Position numbers and translations under genes: made by a program. The notes under the pieces are model-generated. The model saw nothing but the letters and a program-made list of their open reading frames with translations, did no database searches and was not told the DNA's origin. DNA of 64,000 bases from Psychrobacter phenylpyruvicus DSM 7000 = NBRC 102152. Lineage in GTDB: Bacteria; Pseudomonadota; Gammaproteobacteria; Pseudomonadales; Moraxellaceae. The DNA lies in NCBI RefSeq assembly GCF_000685805.1, contig NZ_JMKP01000012.1, positions 1 to 64,000 of the forward strand, in the 5' to 3' direction. Shown here one piece after another: positions 43,417 through 53,519 of the stretch. Position 1 is the first letter of the stretch. Every line of letters starts with the position of its first letter.

Positions 43417-46122
43417 ATGTCAAATGCCATACAGCCAGTTCTCACTCACAAGCACCCGCAGCCGATGAACGAAGACTTCAAAAAGCCACTACCTCTACCT
43501 AACGGTGAGGACAGTGGCTTGTATTACTTCGATGTTGAGCAAGCGGTGAATGAAATTGAGCCAGGTGCTTATGCCAAGCTACCTTTTAGCTCAAAAGTAT
43601 TATGTGAAAACTTAGTGCGTCGTTGCCCACCTGAGGACTTAAAAGAAGCACTGTCTCAGCATATCTATCGCAAGCAGGAAGTTGATTTCCCTTGGTATCC
43701 GGCTCGCGTCGTCTGTCATGACATCTTAGGTCAGACAGCTTTTGTTGATTTAGCCGGCCTACGTGATGCTATTGCTGCTGAGGGTGGTGATCCCTCAAAA
43801 GTAAACCCAATTGTTCCGACTCAGCTCATTGTGGACCACTCATTGGCGGTTGAACATGCTGGTTTTGAGAAAAACGCTTTTGAGAAAAACCGCGAAATTG
43901 AAGAGCGCCGAAACGCCGACCGTTTCCACTTTATCAACTGGTGTCAGTACGCCTTTGATAACGTCAACGTAGTGCCGCCAGGTAACGGCATCATGCACCA
44001 AATTAACCTAGAGAAAATGTCTCCTGTGGTGCAGGTTATTGCGGATAAAAAAGACGGCAAGCCGGTGGCCTACCCCGATACGTTGGTCGGTACCGACAGT
44101 CACACGCCAATGGTTGATGCTTTAGGAGTTATCTCAATTGGTGTGGGCGGCCTAGAGGCCGAAAGCGTTATGCTTGGTAATCCTTCATACATGCGTCTGC
44201 CTGATATTGTTGGCCTAGAATTGACAGGTAAACTACAACCTGGCATTACCGGTACTGACTTAGTACTGGCTATGACTGAGTTCTTACGTGAAGAAGGCGT
44301 AGTCTCAGCTTATGTAGAATGTTTTGGCGATGGTGCTCGTAGCCTTTCTGTTGGCGACCGAGCTTCAATCTCAAACATGACGCCTGAATATGGTGCAACC
44401 GCGGTAATGTTCTATATTGATGAGCAAACCATCGATTATCTACGTCTAACAGGCCGTAGTGAACAGCAAATCGAAGTTGTTGAGGCCTATGCCAAACAAA
44501 CTGGTCTTTGGGCCGATGGTATGAAAGATGCTGAATATGATCGCGTATTAAAATTTGATCTATCTAAAGTGGTGCGCAATATTGCCGGTCCATCACGTCC
44601 ACACGCTCGCGTGTCGACCACTGATTTGGTGGAAGCAGGAATTGCTCACGCTAACAATAAGCCATTGTCAGAACAAGATGACAGTGAAATGCCAGATGGC
44701 GCGGTTATTATTGCCGCCATTACCAGTTGTACCAACACTTCAAACCCACGCAACATGGTTGCTGCCGGTATTGTGGCTCGTAATGCGGTTGAAAAAGGCC
44801 TAGTGCGCAAACCTTGGGTTAAGTCCTCCTTAGCACCAGGTTCGAAAACCGTTAAATTGTACCTAGAAGAAGCGGGTCTATTGCCAGAGCTGCAAAAGCT
44901 GGGCTTCGATGTGGTGGCCTTCGCCTGTACCACATGTAACGGTATGAGTGGCGCGTTAGATCCAGAGATTCAGCAGGAGATCATTGATCGTGACTTGTTT
45001 AGCACTGCTGTATTATCGGGCAACCGTAACTTTGATGGTCGTATCCACCCTTATGCCAAGCAGGCCTTCTTAGCCTCTCCCCCATTGGTTGTGGCCTACG
45101 CCATTGCCGGTAATATCCGCTTTGATATCGAAAATGATTCACTAGGTAAAGACAAAGACGGCAATGATGTGTATCTAAAAGATATTTGGTTTGATGATGC
45201 TGAAGTGGACGCTATTGTGAAGTCTGCGGTGAAGCCTGAGCAGTTCAATCAGGTGTATATCCCTATGTTTGATGAAGCCAAAGCTGATGCGACTCGCAAT
45301 GATGCACTGGTTGTTAATCCTCAGTATGACTGGCGTGAAATGAGTACTTACATCCGCCGTCCTCCTTACTGGGAAGGCACTATGGCAGAGGTAAATAAAC
45401 TAAAAGGCATGCGTCCATTAGCGGTGCTAGGTGATAATATTACTACTGATCACCTATCCCCCTCTAACGCAATTATGGCCGATAGTGCGGCTGGCGAGTA
45501 TCTAGATAAAATGGGTCTACCAGAAGAAGACTACAACTCTTATGCCACTCACCGCGGCGATCATTTAACCGCTCAACGAGCTACTTTTGCTAATCCAAAA
45601 CTGCTTAATGAGATGGTACGCGATGAGAACGGTGAAGTTATTCAAGGCTCATTAGCTCGAGTTGAACCAGAAGGCGAAGTGATGCGCATGTGGGAAGCAA
45701 TCGAAACCTACATGAACCGCAAACAGCCACTAATCATCATTGCAGGTGATGGCTATGGTCAAGGCTCTAGTCGTGACTGGGCAGCAAAAGGGGTTCGTTT
45801 GGCGGGTGTGGAAGTGGTCGTTGCCGAAGACTTTGAGCGTATTCATCGTCAGAACCTAGTCGGTATGGGGGCCTTACCTTTGCAGTTTGAGCCAGGCACT
45901 ACCCGCAAGACTTTGAATATCGATGGCACAGAAGTGTTTGATATTGAAGGCGAAGTCTCTGCCGGTGGCACAATGACGCTAGTTATTCATCGCAAAGACG
46001 GTAGCGTAGATAGAGCGCCTGTTAAATGCCGCTTAGATACTGCTGATGAAGTTAAGATGTACAACTCTGGTGGTATGTTGCAGCGCTTTGCAAAAGAGTT
46101 CTTAGAAGGCAATGTGGCTTAG
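43417..46122 (+). CDS. acnD: Fe/S-dependent 2-methylisocitrate dehydratase AcnD
   Basis: A 901-residue aconitase-family enzyme that dehydrates 2-methylcitrate to 2-methylaconitate. The three cluster-ligand cysteines are in ITSCTNTSNPRNM (about 440) and FACTTCNGMSGALDPEIQ (about 504 and 507). The swivel domain carries DNITTDHLSPSNAI and GDGYGQGSSRDWAAKGVRLAGVEVVVAEDFERIHRQNLVGMGALPLQF. Its pairing with prpF identifies it as AcnD, which replaces PrpD in many gammaproteobacteria. A terminator follows at 46160-46190. Confidence 0.96.
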   Translation: MSNAIQPVLTHKHPQPMNEDFKKPLPLPNGEDSGLYYFDVEQAVNEIEPGAYAKLPFSSKVLCENLVRRCPPEDLKEALSQHIYRKQEVDFPWYPARVVCHDILGQTAFVDLAGLRDAIAAEGGDPSKVNPIVPTQLIVDHSLAVEHAGFEKNAFEKNREIEERRNADRFHFINWCQYAFDNVNVVPPGNGIMHQINLEKMSPVVQVIADKKDGKPVAYPDTLVGTDSHTPMVDALGVISIGVGGLEAESVMLGNPSYMRLPDIVGLELTGKLQPGITGTDLVLAMTEFLREEGVVSAYVECFGDGARSLSVGDRASISNMTPEYGATAVMFYIDEQTIDYLRLTGRSEQQIEVVEAYAKQTGLWADGMKDAEYDRVLKFDLSKVVRNIAGPSRPHARVSTTDLVEAGIAHANNKPLSEQDDSEMPDGAVIIAAITSCTNTSNPRNMVAAGIVARNAVEKGLVRKPWVKSSLAPGSKTVKLYLEEAGLLPELQKLGFDVVAFACTTCNGMSGALDPEIQQEIIDRDLFSTAVLSGNRNFDGRIHPYAKQAFLASPPLVVAYAIAGNIRFDIENDSLGKDKDGNDVYLKDIWFDDAEVDAIVKSAVKPEQFNQVYIPMFDEAKADATRNDALVVNPQYDWREMSTYIRRPPYWEGTMAEVNKLKGMRPLAVLGDNITTDHLSPSNAIMADSAAGEYLDKMGLPEEDYNSYATHRGDHLTAQRATFANPKLLNEMVRDENGEVIQGSLARVEPEGEVMRMWEAIETYMNRKQPLIIIAGDGYGQGSSRDWAAKGVRLAGVEVVVAEDFERIHRQNLVGMGALPLQFEPGTTRKTLNIDGTEVFDIEGEVSAGGTMTLVIHRKDGSVDRAPVKCRLDTADEVKMYNSGGMLQRFAKEFLEGNVA

Positions 46123-46159
46123 GTTTTGGAATAAACCATTGATAGATCGCGTTTAAATG

Positions 46160-46190
46160 AAGCGCACAAGCCACCAGTGTTTGTGCGCTT
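46160..46190 (+). terminator. Terminator between acnD and prpF
   Basis: A perfect 10-bp stem AAGCGCACAA/TTGTGCGCTT with an 11-base loop and T7 tail, 38 bases after the acnD stop. It should reduce read-through into prpF. Confidence 0.9.
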
Positions 46191-46273
46191 TTTTTATGAA
46201 AGTCTTTGTCTAATAAAATCCATTATTAATCTTATATCTGATTATAAAAACCCTAATTAAGGAAATAAGCCTT

Positions 46274-47509
46274 ATGTCACAACCAAAATTTGCTCCCCAA
46301 GTTGCAGTATCTGCCACCTATATGCGTGGTGGTACCTCAAAAGGTGTGTTCTTTAATCTAAATGATTTACCTGAGCGTTGCCAACAACCTGGGCAGGCTC
46401 GAGATAGCTTTTTACTACGCGTCATTGGTAGTCCAGACCCTTATGGTAAACAAATCGACGGCTTAGGGAATGGCTCATCGAGTACCTCAAAAACAGTTAT
46501 CCTCTCCAAATCTGATCAAGACAACCATGATGTAAACTATCTGTTTGGCCAAGTAAATATAGCCAAACCTATGATTGACTGGGCAGGTAACTGTGGCAAC
46601 TTAACCGCTGCTGTCGGTGCTTGTGCCATCAATATGGGTCTGGTTGATGCTGATAAAGTAGCTGCCAGTGCCGAGAGCGGTATTTGTGAAGTACATATTT
46701 GGCAACAGAATATTAGCAAAACTATTATTGCTCATGTGCCGGTTTATACTGATGAGCAAGGACAAGTGCAAGTTCAAGAAACTGGCGACTTTGAATTAGA
46801 TGGCGTTACCTTTCCAGCCGCTGAAGTCAAAATTGAATTTATTGATCCTGTTGACGCTTCAAGTGCTATGTTCCCCACTGGTAATTTGCAAGATGACTTC
46901 GATGTCTCTGGTTGTGGTCTTGAAAAGGACAGCGTTAAAGCCACCTTTATTAATGCTGGCATCCCCACTATCTTTATGCAGGCAGCAGACTTAGGCTTTA
47001 AGGGAACTGAGCTTCAAACTGATATCAACAGCAATAAAGCGCTACTGGATAAGCTTGAGACCATTCGTGCCAAAGGCGGTGTGGCTATGGGCTTATTTAA
47101 GAATGTGAGTGAGGCTGAAAAGAGCCAGCATATTCCAAAAATAGCTTGGGTAGCCCCAGCTCAAAGTTATACTGCTTCAAGCGGCAAAGAGGTAAATGAG
47201 AATGACATCGACTTAGTTGTGCGTGCCATGAGTATGGGCCAATTGCATCATGCAATGATGGGCACAGCGGCGGTTGCCATAGCTGCAGCAGCCACCACAC
47301 AAGGGACATTGGTTAACGAAGCGGCAAGCGGTAATGGCACCTCAAGAGAATTGTCAGAAGTGCGCTTTGGTCACCCTTCAGGAACACTATTAGTAGGCGG
47401 AAAGACCGAACAAGTCGAGGGGCGCTGGCAAGCCAAAAAAGTCTCTATGAGCCGTTCTGCTCGCCGTATTATGGTGGGTCAAGTGTTTGTACCTGGTGGC
47501 TGTTTCTAA
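46274..47509 (+). CDS. prpF: 2-methylaconitate cis-trans isomerase
   Basis: A 411-residue PrpF-family protein converting the AcnD product to the isomer used by aconitase. Family marks: TYMRGGTSKGVFFNLNDLP (about 16-34), GSPDPYGKQIDGLGNGSSSTSKTVI (about 57-81), DWAGNCGNLTAAVGA near 103 (the GNC motif with the conserved Cys), and SMGQLHHAMMGTAAVAIAAA near 325. It is separated from acnD by a terminator, so it may have its own promoter in the 150-base gap. A second terminator follows. Confidence 0.96.
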   Translation: MSQPKFAPQVAVSATYMRGGTSKGVFFNLNDLPERCQQPGQARDSFLLRVIGSPDPYGKQIDGLGNGSSSTSKTVILSKSDQDNHDVNYLFGQVNIAKPMIDWAGNCGNLTAAVGACAINMGLVDADKVAASAESGICEVHIWQQNISKTIIAHVPVYTDEQGQVQVQETGDFELDGVTFPAAEVKIEFIDPVDASSAMFPTGNLQDDFDVSGCGLEKDSVKATFINAGIPTIFMQAADLGFKGTELQTDINSNKALLDKLETIRAKGGVAMGLFKNVSEAEKSQHIPKIAWVAPAQSYTASSGKEVNENDIDLVVRAMSMGQLHHAMMGTAAVAIAAAATTQGTLVNEAASGNGTSRELSEVRFGHPSGTLLVGGKTEQVEGRWQAKKVSMSRSARRIMVGQVFVPGGCF

Positions 47510-47548
47510 CTTGGTTTTAACCTGATTTTGTAAAAGTAGGTTTGAATG

Positions 47549-47575
47549 GGTGGGCAACGAGATGAGTTGCCTACC
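47549..47575 (+). terminator. Terminator after prpF
   Basis: A 10-bp stem with one G-U pair (47549-47558 with 47566-47575), 7-base loop, T5 tail; 40 bases past the prpF stop. Confidence 0.88.
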
Positions 47576-47704
47576 TTTTTATTAATATAGTAATCATTTA
47601 TAAGGTAATTATATAATAGCTAGATATAATGTGAACCGGTTAAACCTCTCTCCTTTTTAATACGTATATTCAATCTTAATTATTGTTAATGAAGCTGTGA
47701 AAAT

Positions 47705-49570
47705 ATGGCCACTTCCCCGCGTAGAGTCCCCTTAGATATTAAACCACCTACTAAAAAGTCTGAACGTGGGGCTCTGCTGTGGTCGATATTAAAGCGCTTG
47801 GGCGAGTTTGCACGGCCTTATCGAGGTCTATTTATTTTAACCTTGATATTGACCGTATTGGGCTCGTTTACTGCTCAGGTTAACGCTTTTGTGTTGCAGT
47901 ACACCATTGATACCTTGACCGGTATTGTCGACTTGCCAGATCCTTGGGTTGAGGGCTTAAGACTGTTGACCCTTATTAGCACCATCTTGTTGGTCAAAGA
48001 GGTGCTTAACGTTATTATCACCTTTGGTCAGCGCTATTTTGGTGAGCGCATCCGTATCAATCTATCTCGGGATCTATCACAAAAAGTAGTTGATCGCATT
48101 TTATCCTACAAAATGTCGTTTTATACCAGTGATGAAAACGCCAGTGGTAAGCTGCAAACCCGAATCGATTTAGGCGTCAGCAGCCTGACTCAATTGGTAC
48201 AAAACTTCTTTATCGACATGCTACCACTGTTTGCCAGTGCCATTGTGTCGTTAATAATTATGTTTAATGCCAATTTTTGGGTAGGTATGGTCGGTTTAAT
48301 TATTGTGCCGATTTACTTTTTTGTTAGCCAAAAACAGGCCAACCGCTTACAAGGCTTTCGTAAGCAAATGCGCAAATACCGCGAGACCAAAAGCGGTCTG
48401 GTTATCTCAATTATTGACTCTATCACCGTTATCAAGTCCTTTGTGCGTGAGCCTATTGAGTCCGAAAAGCACTGGGAAATTCAAAAAGACATGACCACCA
48501 ATCAGCTACGTATTCGCAGTATTGCGTTTATGTATAATGCTGGCAAGAGCTTTATTGAGCAAATTGGGGTGGTGGTTATTATTGTCTTAACCGCTTATTT
48601 TGTGCTGAATGGTGAGATGACTATTGGTGCCATTATGTTCCATGTCTTACTGTTCCAAAACGTTGCTGCCCCCATTCGCGAGCTACACCGTATTTATGAC
48701 CAAATTAATAATGCGCTGACTTATGCCGAAGGCTTCTTTGATATCTTAGATGATGACGATGCTATCGAAAGTGCTGGTAAAGTAGAATGTACCGATCTAA
48801 AAGGTCATATCGAGCTAAAAAACGTCAACTTCTCCTACCCCAATGGCAAGCAAGCGCTGCAAGATGTAAGCTTTGAAATTCATCCCAACCGTATTACGGC
48901 GCTTGTCGGCTTGAGCGGCGCTGGTAAAAGTACCATTATTAGCTTGCTGGTGAAGTTTTATGAGCCTAGTAGTGGTACTATCTGCTTAGATGGCCATAAT
49001 CTAGAGGATTACAACACTCATAATCTACGCGAACAAATTGGCTTGGTGCTCCAAAAAAATCATATTTTTTCTGGAACCATTGCCGATAATATCCGTTATG
49101 GTAATATGCACGCCACCGATGCAGAGATTATTGAGGCGGCCAAACAGGCCTCTATTCATGAGCAAATTATCGGAATGCCAGAGGGCTATGAAAGCGAGGC
49201 CAAACTGCTTTCAGGAGGCCAACAGCAGCGTATCGCGCTGGCCCGTATGTTCCTCAAAGATCCACCCATTGTGTTCTTGGATGAGCCTACCGCCAGTCTT
49301 GATGCTATTGCCACTCAGCAGATTAAGCACAGCTTAGACTTAATTAAGCAAGATCGCACGGTGATTATTGTCTCACACAATATCTCGCAAATTATTGATG
49401 CCGATGATTTGATTGTGATTGATAATGGCCGCGTGGTCGAAACTGGTACTCATGAAGAGCTGTATGCTAAGCATGGCGCGTATTATGATATCTTTAATGC
49501 CATGTCAGACAGCTTAAATTTAGATAAAATTAGCCAAACCTTAAACAGCGACCATAGCCTCGAAAGTTAA
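47705..49570 (+). CDS. ABC exporter, fused permease-ATPase
   Basis: A 621-residue half-transporter of the MsbA/LmrA type. The TM domain spans about 35-330 with six segments ([21 protein letters not shown] through [19 protein letters not shown]). The ATPase follows: Walker [10 protein letters not shown] (about 400), Q-loop [22 protein letters not shown], signature [16 protein letters not shown], Walker [15 protein letters not shown], and H-loop IIVSHNISQ. It would act as a homodimer. The substrate (lipid, peptide or drug) is not evident; no partner is encoded next to it. Confidence 0.93.
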   Translation: MATSPRRVPLDIKPPTKKSERGALLWSILKRLGEFARPYRGLFILTLILTVLGSFTAQVNAFVLQYTIDTLTGIVDLPDPWVEGLRLLTLISTILLVKEVLNVIITFGQRYFGERIRINLSRDLSQKVVDRILSYKMSFYTSDENASGKLQTRIDLGVSSLTQLVQNFFIDMLPLFASAIVSLIIMFNANFWVGMVGLIIVPIYFFVSQKQANRLQGFRKQMRKYRETKSGLVISIIDSITVIKSFVREPIESEKHWEIQKDMTTNQLRIRSIAFMYNAGKSFIEQIGVVVIIVLTAYFVLNGEMTIGAIMFHVLLFQNVAAPIRELHRIYDQINNALTYAEGFFDILDDDDAIESAGKVECTDLKGHIELKNVNFSYPNGKQALQDVSFEIHPNRITALVGLSGAGKSTIISLLVKFYEPSSGTICLDGHNLEDYNTHNLREQIGLVLQKNHIFSGTIADNIRYGNMHATDAEIIEAAKQASIHEQIIGMPEGYESEAKLLSGGQQQRIALARMFLKDPPIVFLDEPTASLDAIATQQIKHSLDLIKQDRTVIIVSHNISQIIDADDLIVIDNGRVVETGTHEELYAKHGAYYDIFNAMSDSLNLDKISQTLNSDHSLES

Positions 49571-49644
49571 CAAAAACGAAAGTTAAGCCGCTGTACTTTT
49601 ACTGACAAACAACTACTGACAAACAACCGATAAGATATTTGTAA

Positions 49645-50229
49645 ATGACCGTTAAATATACTATTAAAGGCTTTGATGAGCTAAGTGCCGTTGATATTTA
49701 CCATATTCTTCGTGCCCGTTCTCAGGTATTTGTGATTGAACAGCAGTGTCTTTATCAAGATATTGATGAGCTGGATTTTGATTGTATGCATATGGTCGCT
49801 CATATGGATCAAACCCTGGTTGGCTATTGTCGTATCATACCGCCAGCAGTGGGTGGCAATGGCACCAATCCTAATCCGCGTATTGGCCGGGTATTGGTGT
49901 TGCCAGATAACAGACATCAAGGGGTTGCTCGAGAGATGATGGTCCGAGCGATTAAGTACTGTCATTCTAAATATGGCAAAAAACCAATTCAGATTGCGGC
50001 CCAAACTTATTTGATTCACTTCTATCAATCCTTAGGGTTTGAGCCTTTAGGTCAGCCTTATGAAGAGGATGGCTTAGATCATATCGATATGATATTAACT
50101 GTCGCTAAACGAAAAAAAGTGCCAGTGCCTGCCTTAGCCAAAGAGGTAACCGTTAAGGGAGTTTTGTCTAATTTGTTATTATTCTTAGTGGCTATTGGCA
50201 TTATCGGTCTACTCTATTTACTGATTTAA
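49645..50229 (+). CDS. ElaA-like GNAT acetyltransferase with C-terminal TM tail
   Basis: A 194-residue protein. Residues 1-153 are an ElaA-type GNAT domain (YHILRARSQVFVIEQQCLYQDIDELDFDCMHMV, LVGYCRIIPP, PRIGRVLVLPDNRHQGVAREMMVRAIKYC, and IAAQTYLIHFYQSLGFEPLGQPYEEDGLDHIDMIL). The last 30 residues (VLSNLLLFLVAIGIIGLLYLLI) are a single TM segment, not part of the usual ElaA, which would tether the enzyme to the membrane. The substrate is unknown. It ends at a good terminator. Confidence 0.85.
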   Translation: MTVKYTIKGFDELSAVDIYHILRARSQVFVIEQQCLYQDIDELDFDCMHMVAHMDQTLVGYCRIIPPAVGGNGTNPNPRIGRVLVLPDNRHQGVAREMMVRAIKYCHSKYGKKPIQIAAQTYLIHFYQSLGFEPLGQPYEEDGLDHIDMILTVAKRKKVPVPALAKEVTVKGVLSNLLLFLVAIGIIGLLYLLI

Positions 50230-50303
50230 TAGACCCAAAGCCCCACTAATCCCTGAGATTACAATCAAGATCAAAGTATTGTTTTAACTGATGTTTTACT
50301 TAT

Positions 50304-50329
50304 AGGCACAGCTTGGAAAAGCAGTGCCT
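50304..50329 (+). terminator. Terminator after the acetyltransferase gene
   Basis: AGGCAC-a-GCTT/AAGC-a-GTGCCT stem (6 plus 4 pairs around an A-A mismatch), GGAA tetraloop, T8 tail. Confidence 0.88.
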
Positions 50330-50459
50330 TTTTTTTGGCCCTTGTGATTATATCGGTTTAGTCTTTACTTCCATTTAGTAGTATCATTACAAAATATAGA
50401 TAGGCTAAAAGCAGCTCTATCTTTTAGTATATGACGCAAAATAGCCCAATAGGAATGCC

Positions 50460-51800
50460 ATGCTATCCAAACAAGATCAACTCACCGAATTGGTACGCAA
50501 GCTTGAGACCAACAATCATGTGTTCGCCACAGATCCTTTATTAATTACGGAGCGCCTTCAGGACGAGCAAGCCACTCCCCTTCAGAAAATACATCGCCGT
50601 GCTGAACGTATCGATAGTAATGGAGCATTGGCAGGTACCTTAAATAAGATTGATGGTCGCATTAAAGGCATCATTCTTATCATGAGTATTGTTTGGTGTG
50701 TCTCAGGATTCTTAGGCTTATTTGCACTGCTTCAATCTAATGTGGTGAACTTTTTCTATGTCTTGGTTTGTCTGCTGGGCTTTCATACCCTTATGCTGGT
50801 CGGTTGGTTGATTTTTACTGTTATCAATAGAGGCAGTCAATCGCCTAGCATCATTACCAGCTTTATCAGCCCAAAAACTCTTATTAGAGGCAAAGACGAT
50901 GTGACTCAAGCTGCGGTTGAATTGTACGATGAGCAGCTGCAACACACAGGGATGCGCTGGTATCTGAGCCGCTTTAGTCATCAGCTATGGTTAGCAACCT
51001 TAACCGGTATGCTATTTGCGATTATATTTTTGTTAATTGTGCGCCAATATAGCTTTAGCTGGGAGTCCACCCTATTATCAGATCAAGCGTTAATGACCTT
51101 GACCCATTGGCTCGGCTGGTTACCTAGCTTGGTAGGATTTAATGTTCCTGATGCCGATGCGGTAGTGCAAAGTCGGTTGGTCACGGATATCATGCCACTT
51201 TCTATCGCTAGACAATGGGCAAGCTTGTTGGTGGGTAGCTTACTTATGTACGGCATTGTGCCGCGCGCCATAGCCTGGGCTTTTTGTGCCGTGATGTTCA
51301 ATCGTAAAAAAATGAAGCTGGATCTAAGCTTACCTTACTATCAAAAGATAATTAGTTTTTGGCAACGCAAAGTAGTTGATGAAGATGATTTTGTAGAAAA
51401 AGTGCAGCCAGTTGCCCCCAAAGCCAAAGTGACCCAAGGGGATAAATTAGTGGCTTTATTGGAGTACAAACATCACAATCCAACTTGGTATCATGCAGCA
51501 GGAGAACCCTTTATCAGCACGGTTCCTGAAGATTTTGGTATATTAGATGATAGAGAGGACATGGAGCGAATGCTGCAGTATTTGGACAGCCATGATGTTC
51601 AAGTGTTAGTAGGTATTCATGCCAAAGCGCTTCCTGACCGAGGCACCATGCGTAAATTAGATAAGCTGGCTACTCATGCCAAACAAGGGGTTATTGTCCA
51701 GCTGTTACAAGATAGTGATACGTTAGAGGAAGACAATTCGGCACGCAGACAACAATGGCAAACCGCTCTGGCTGAGCGTAACATCGGCTTGGTCTCTTAA
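50460..51800 (+). CDS. DUF2868 membrane protein
   Basis: A 446-residue protein of the DUF2868 family. Hydrophobic segments lie around 70-92 (GIILIMSIVWCVSGFLGLFALL), 98-120, 178-196 (WLATLTGMLFAIIFLLIV) and 258-278; a soluble C-terminal part (about 300-446) contains VGIHAKALPDRGTMRKLDKLATHAKQGVIVQLL. The family is usually found next to a DUF3482 GTPase, as it is here (60 bases upstream). It may be a membrane partner of the GTPase; the process they serve is unknown. Confidence 0.8.
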   Translation: MLSKQDQLTELVRKLETNNHVFATDPLLITERLQDEQATPLQKIHRRAERIDSNGALAGTLNKIDGRIKGIILIMSIVWCVSGFLGLFALLQSNVVNFFYVLVCLLGFHTLMLVGWLIFTVINRGSQSPSIITSFISPKTLIRGKDDVTQAAVELYDEQLQHTGMRWYLSRFSHQLWLATLTGMLFAIIFLLIVRQYSFSWESTLLSDQALMTLTHWLGWLPSLVGFNVPDADAVVQSRLVTDIMPLSIARQWASLLVGSLLMYGIVPRAIAWAFCAVMFNRKKMKLDLSLPYYQKIISFWQRKVVDEDDFVEKVQPVAPKAKVTQGDKLVALLEYKHHNPTWYHAAGEPFISTVPEDFGILDDREDMERMLQYLDSHDVQVLVGIHAKALPDRGTMRKLDKLATHAKQGVIVQLLQDSDTLEEDNSARRQQWQTALAERNIGLVS

Positions 51801-51860
51801 CCGCTGTTAATTTATAGCCAACAAATTTTATGTTAATAATTATTATAATCTGAGCAATTT

Positions 51861-53519
51861 ATGAGTACTCAAGACAACAACAATACCACTTCTAAGTCAG
51901 GTGGGTTATTTAGTGATAAAGCCTTTAATGATGGCCCTAATGATAGAGCCGTTGCTACTGACTCCAAAACTGAAACTGTAAATAATAGCGGTTCTGCTCA
52001 GCAGCAGCTAGCACTCGCCACAGAACCAGAAACAATCCCGAGTGATTCCTCCAAAAAAAATATGTCTGACTACCTACAACAGGCTAGAAAAACCACTGTC
52101 TCTGAGGGCGAGCCTTTAAAGCTGGCCGTTGTGGGCCATACCAATACTGGTAAAACCTCCCTATTGCGCACCTTATTACGCGATATGTATTTTGGGGAGG
52201 TTAAAAATGAAGCAGCTACCACAAGGCACGTAGAACGCGCTTTGATTAAGGACAGTCAGACCGGTGAGAATTTAGTAGCCTTGTTTGATACCCCAGGGTT
52301 AGAAGATGCTTCAGGATTGATGGACTGGCTTGAGGACAATACTGCAAGTCGCCGAGACGGCATTGAGCGTTTGCAGCAGTTTTTGGCCAGTGACATTGCT
52401 AAAAGTGATGCCCAAGGCGGTGGGCTAAATGATGCATTAAACGATTACTCTCAAGAAGCGAAAGTTATTCGCCAACTACTCTCAAGCGACATGGCTATCT
52501 ATGTCATTGATGCCAGAGAGCCTGTATTGGGCAAATATAAAGATGAGTTGGCCATTTTGTCTTGGTCAGCCATTCCAGTAATGCCAGTATTCAACTTCAC
52601 TGATAGCCAAGATGCCAATATTAGCGAATGGCAGACCATGCTGGCACGTCGCAATTTGCATATTTCAACTAGATTTGATTCGGTGGCCTTTGAGTTTGAA
52701 GATGAAATGACGCTTTGGCAAAACCTTGCAACGATGCTGACTCATCCTGAAACTTTGAATCAGCTCATCATGCGTCGCCGTGAAGATTGGATTCAACTGT
52801 ATGAGCAGGCCACTATTATCATTGCCCACTTCTTAATTGATGTGGCAGCCTATGTGCGTGAAATCGATGAAGATGACGATCCGATGCCTGTACTAAAAGA
52901 GATGCAGGAAGCGGTTCGTCAAAGCGAGCGTGCCATGCAAGAGAAGTTATTAAATTTATATAAGTTCTATGACAATACTGCAGTGGTTACCCCGCTTGAG
53001 CTAAGCGAGTATCAGCAAGATCCATTTGATCCAGAGCTGTTAAAAAGTTACGGGTTACGCACCACTTCTGGGGCTGCCGCCGGAGCGCTACTAGGCTTGG
53101 GTATTGATGCTGCAGCTTTAGGTACTACTTTGGGGCTTGGCGCGGCCATTGGTGGTCTGGCAGGTGGTATTTTGTCCAATACCGGTACTATCGCTGATAA
53201 GCTGGCAGGTGTAAAACGGTTATTTATTGATCCTGCTACCTTAACTTTGCTTGCTACCCGCTCCTTAGACTTACTGGCTTCCTTGCGCCATCGGGGTCAT
53301 GCTGCCAACGCCGATACCCCTATTGCTGAGCTGCAAGAAACATCTACCCCGCCTTGGAACCCAAACAAATTGCCAAGCGAGTTAAAAAAAGCGCGTGGCA
53401 AACCTCAGTGGAGTAGCTTAACCAGTGGTAAAAGCAGCCTAGCCGAAGAGTTGAGAGCCGATGCCGCTTGGTCTTTATCGGATAAATTAAAGCGCTCAAG
53501 ACATGAGGAAAAAGATTAA
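51861..53519 (+). CDS. DUF3482 GTPase (Era/YfjP-like)
   Basis: A 552-residue GTPase. G1 is VVGHTNTGKTSLLRTLL (about 91-107), the G2-region Thr lies in ATTRHVERAL, G3 is LFDTPGLED (about 137-145), and MPVFNFTDSQD near 245 is a degenerate G4 (N-F-T-D in place of N/TKxD). The C-terminal DUF3482 part has a Gly/Ala-rich hydrophobic stretch GAAAGALLGLGIDAAALGTTLGLGAAIGGLAGGILSNTGTIADKL (about 408-452), which could insert in or lie on the membrane. It probably works with the upstream DUF2868 protein. The gene overlaps the 3' end of the converging ArsA-type ATPase gene by 4 bases. Confidence 0.85.
   Translation: MSTQDNNNTTSKSGGLFSDKAFNDGPNDRAVATDSKTETVNNSGSAQQQLALATEPETIPSDSSKKNMSDYLQQARKTTVSEGEPLKLAVVGHTNTGKTSLLRTLLRDMYFGEVKNEAATTRHVERALIKDSQTGENLVALFDTPGLEDASGLMDWLEDNTASRRDGIERLQQFLASDIAKSDAQGGGLNDALNDYSQEAKVIRQLLSSDMAIYVIDAREPVLGKYKDELAILSWSAIPVMPVFNFTDSQDANISEWQTMLARRNLHISTRFDSVAFEFEDEMTLWQNLATMLTHPETLNQLIMRRREDWIQLYEQATIIIAHFLIDVAAYVREIDEDDDPMPVLKEMQEAVRQSERAMQEKLLNLYKFYDNTAVVTPLELSEYQQDPFDPELLKSYGLRTTSGAAAGALLGLGIDAAALGTTLGLGAAIGGLAGGILSNTGTIADKLAGVKRLFIDPATLTLLATRSLDLLASLRHRGHAANADTPIAELQETSTPPWNPNKLPSELKKARGKPQWSSLTSGKSSLAEELRADAAWSLSDKLKRSRHEEKD

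Noticed and set aside
44555-44933. Alternative frames inside acnD on both strands
   Set aside because: Shadows of a strongly supported aconitase-family gene with intact cluster cysteines.
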